From: JAHFLD01 sp964367145 | GTDB taxonomy: Bacteria > Patescibacteriota > Minisyncoccia > UBA6257 > 1-14-0-10-40-38 | Direction: 5' to 3' | NCBI GenBank assembly: GCA_964367145.1 | Contig: CAYIWJ010000004.1 | Span: 1 to 51,148 of the forward strand | Length of the DNA: 51,148 nt | Shown here: positions 50,169 to 51,148 of the stretch, one piece after another | How the letters are laid out: every line of letters starts with the position of its first letter | How positions within the stretch are numbered: the first letter of the stretch is position 1 | Made by a program: the position numbers and the translations under genes | The notes under the pieces: model-generated | What the model was told of the DNA's origin: nothing | Database searches by the model: none | What the model saw: only the letters and a program-made list of their open reading frames with translations

Positions 50169-50325
50169 GTGCGTTTAGAATTTGCTCAACCTGCTCATTA
50201 GTAACTTTTGAACCCGAGAGACGAAGAGAAGAACCAGTAGAGACTATTAGGGTAGCACGACGAAGTTCCGCTAGTCGCTTTGACGAGATACTGAGATTCT
50301 TTTTTGTATTCTTAGACTTTATCAT
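50143..50325 (-). CDS. 60-residue basic protein beside the cysteine-peptidase-like gene
   Basis: No recognised family. The product (MIKSKNTKKNLSISSKRLAEL... ending LSKPSVQK) is basic, with a predicted helix at about 42-55 (NEQVEQILNALSK) and little else. A promoter TTGGAT-17-TATAAT (50332-50360) ends 6 nt before its ATG, so the mRNA would be leaderless. An inverted repeat spans that promoter. Small size, own operator-like promoter and an adjoining peptidase-like gene invite comparison with toxin-antitoxin pairs, but the sequence does not prove it. Confidence 0.55.
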   Translation of the reverse strand: MIKSKNTKKNLSISSKRLAELRRATLIVSTGSSLRLSGSKVTNEQVEQILNALSKPSVQK

Positions 50326-50331
50326 ACAAGG

Positions 50332-50360
50332 ATTATAATAAATTTACCAATATAATCCAA
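50332..50360 (-). promoter_or_regulatory. promoter of the 60-residue gene, leaderless
   Basis: On the minus strand TTGGAT, a 17-nt spacer and TATAAT. The -10 ends 6 nt before the ATG at 50325, so transcription starts at or next to the start codon. Confidence 0.75.
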
Positions 50361-50380
50361 TATACAACCTATATTGGTAA
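50344..50380. promoter_or_regulatory. inverted repeat (possible operator) over the promoter
   Basis: TTACCAATAT (50344-50353) and ATATTGGTAA (50371-50380) are perfect inverted copies with a 17-nt spacer that contains a further CCAATAT. One arm lies between the -35 and -10 boxes, as a repressor site would. The other overlaps the stop codon of the 50369 gene. Confidence 0.6.
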
Positions 50381-50770
50381 AATTGCATAGATAGGTTTTC
50401 CAGGCAGTCTTTTGCGAAAACCAGATTTGCTTTTACTCAAATCTTCCGGGAAGTTGATCCAGGGATCCATCCATCCTTTTAAATCTCGTGCAAGATAGTG
50501 GCCTGCTGGAAATCGCTTAGAACGAGCGATAAAAACAATCGTTCCAGGTATATAAATCTGTTTTCTAATTTTAGGTTTTACATACTTATATTCGTAATGC
50601 AACCCTCTCTTCTTTAATGCGCTGACAATATCCCTGCATAAAAATCCAGAACCTTTTGCTTGTTTGGAATTGGGAAAAAGGCTTTTTGCACTTTCATAAT
50701 TCATTCCTAAAACAGATGCAGCACAAGCTATCCCACAACCGAACCCATCTTTTTGACTAATATTCTTCAT
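50369..50770 (-). CDS. C39-like papain-fold cysteine peptidase, small
   Basis: The 133-residue product begins MKNISQKDGFGCGIACAASVLGMNY. The Cys in CGIAC matches the C39 N-terminal Gln/Asp-Cys arrangement. A His in RFPAGHYLARDLKGWMDPW (about 93-111), with a following Asp, could complete a triad. C39-type domains usually process leader peptides of bacteriocins or polypeptides. No membrane or transporter domain is fused. The frame is open upstream to 50860, but that part overlaps tRNA-Ser, so I take 50770. It precedes the 60-residue gene, 43 nt apart. Confidence 0.68.
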   Translation of the reverse strand: MKNISQKDGFGCGIACAASVLGMNYESAKSLFPNSKQAKGSGFLCRDIVSALKKRGLHYEYKYVKPKIRKQIYIPGTIVFIARSKRFPAGHYLARDLKGWMDPWINFPEDLSKSKSGFRKRLPGKPIYAILPI

Positions 50771-50832
50771 ATAAGTTCGAATCCCTCTGTCCTCTATTTT
50801 ATTAAACGTTGAGAACAAAGGGTAAAAACTAC

Positions 50833-50922
50833 TGGCGGAGGAGGTGAGATTCGAACTCACGAGACCCTTTCAGGTCTACCGCATTTCAAGTGCGGCGCGT
50901 TAGACCACTCTGCCACTCCTCC
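50833..50922 (-). tRNA. tRNA-Ser (anticodon TGA), CCA encoded
   Basis: Acceptor GGAGGAG/CTCCTCC, anticodon arm CCGCA-CTTGAAA-TGCGG, a long variable arm (about 17 nt, GACC...GGTC) and T-arm GTGAG-TTCGAAT-CTCAC. Discriminator G, then CCA (50833-50835). Confidence 0.95.
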
Positions 50923-50938
50923 AACTAAAATTTAATCA

Positions 50939-51013
50939 ACCGCATTTTCCGCCGGAGGCGGATCCTCCTTCGGAGGACAAGTGCGGCGCGTTAGACCACT
51001 CTGCCACTCCTCC
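50939..51013 (-). pseudogene. partial tRNA-Ser copy with a palindromic insertion in the anticodon
   Basis: Upstream of intact tRNA-Ser (higher coordinates) is an exact 36-nt copy of its first half (50978-51013), from acceptor through CTTG. Then come about 30 nt (50948-50977) that are absent from the real gene, and then AAATGCGGT, the 3' side of the anticodon stem. It lacks the variable arm, T-arm and acceptor 3' strand. The insertion falls between the second and third anticodon bases. Confidence 0.8.
50948..50977 (-). repeat. two tandem 15-nt palindromes in the tRNA-Ser copy
   Basis: On the minus strand TCCTCC-GAA-GGAGGA is followed by TCCGCC-TCC-GGCGGA, two perfect 6-bp hairpins. The second shares its arms with the palindrome at 18620-18635. 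Confidence 0.75.
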
Positions 51014-51092
51014 AAAAAACCCTTACTCAAGCTACTTTCAAAACCACCAAACGTCAAACAGAAAATCAGCGCAAACCAAAGTCCTTATCACT

Positions 51093-51148
51093 TCACTCAT
51101 CTTCTCTGCTCATTTTCGCCATGCCCTCACTCACATTTTTCTCCAACA
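51093..51148 (-). CDS. possible 3' end of a gene entering from beyond the window
   Basis: A minus-strand frame is open from the window edge to TGA at 51093-51095, encoding ...EKNVSEGMAKMSREDE. Too short to identify; it may be a chance frame. Confidence 0.25.
   Translation of the reverse strand, partial: LEKNVSEGMAKMSREDE

Noticed and set aside
1..51148. Recoding of TGA as glycine (as in Gracilibacteria/Absconditabacteria)
   Set aside because: TGA is used as the stop codon of nusG, the pilin at 37565 and others, and no gene is interrupted by in-frame TGA.
1..51148. CRISPR array, integrase or prophage
   Set aside because: No regularly spaced direct repeats and no recognisable cas, integrase, transposase or phage structural gene were seen.

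Overview
The window looks like a chromosomal segment of a Candidate Phyla Radiation (Patescibacteria) bacterium, most likely a parcubacterium. This is inferred from gene content and protein style, not from an rRNA or a database search. The genes are compact and densely packed, the code is standard (TGA ends several genes, e.g. nusG and the pilin at 37565), Shine-Dalgarno sequences are few, and several -10 boxes sit only 6-10 nt before a start codon. Informational genes are present in trimmed form: an SMC of about 712 residues, a PheS carrying its own FDX-ACB domain, rpsP-khpA-trmD without rimM, and secE-nusG-rplK without rplA. Small conserved hypotheticals of a parcubacterial type and a full type IV pilus locus are also present.

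Layout. 1-3.5 kb: a small coiled-coil membrane protein, tRNA-Val, rplJ-rplL behind a leader of about 400 nt with its own promoter and attenuator hairpin, then trmD, khpA and rpsP (all minus strand). 3.5-7.2 kb: smc, rnc, nusB, rpmF (minus). 7.4-12.8 kb: dnaE, a small membrane protein and thrS (plus). 12.8-17.2 kb: a zinc-ribbon membrane protein, a heptad-repeat coiled-coil protein, gatB and two paralogous anchored four-cysteine proteins (minus). 17.2-17.75 kb: a non-coding block of large nested stem-loops where rplA would be expected. 17.75-22.8 kb: rplK, a GxxExxY protein, nusG, secE, gyrB and pheS (minus). 22.9-26 kb: small hypotheticals, an HExxH protein, tRNA-Met(CAT) and tRNA-fMet. 26-29.3 kb: alpha/beta hydrolase, murD, tRNA-Asp and a ZIP transporter (plus). 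29.3-34.4 kb: gatA, gatC, ligA and conserved hypotheticals. 34.4-45.7 kb: a type IV pilus locus (pilM, N, O, a PilP-position protein, pilB, T, C, two major-type pilins, prepilin peptidase, four minor pilins). 45.7-51.1 kb: comF, a duplicated ThyX-like protein, a HAD protein, then an AT-richer accessory end with a P-loop kinase between two copies of the same gene tail, a cysteine-peptidase-like protein beside a 60-residue gene, and tRNA-Ser with a broken second copy.

The window also carries families of structured non-coding sequence that ordinary annotation would miss. (1) Three intergenic copies of a 103-104 nt element (3557, 7387, 38757) share invariant loop blocks while their stems change by compensatory substitution. 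(2) Two elements sit directly downstream of tRNA-Asp and tRNA-Met, share a two-hairpin core, and are each closed by a duplicate of the 3' end of that particular tRNA. (3) Two large nested stem-loops lie downstream of rplK and share the hairpin loop CGCCGGA. (4) A 5'-half tRNA-Ser copy has a 30-nt double palindrome inserted inside its anticodon. These are the strongest candidates for undescribed biology here.

Functionally, the window combines translation (ribosomal proteins, tRNA modification, GatCAB transamidation, ThrRS, PheRS), DNA replication and repair (dnaE, gyrB, ligA, smc), cell-wall synthesis (murD) and a pilus system that, next to comF, may serve attachment and DNA uptake.
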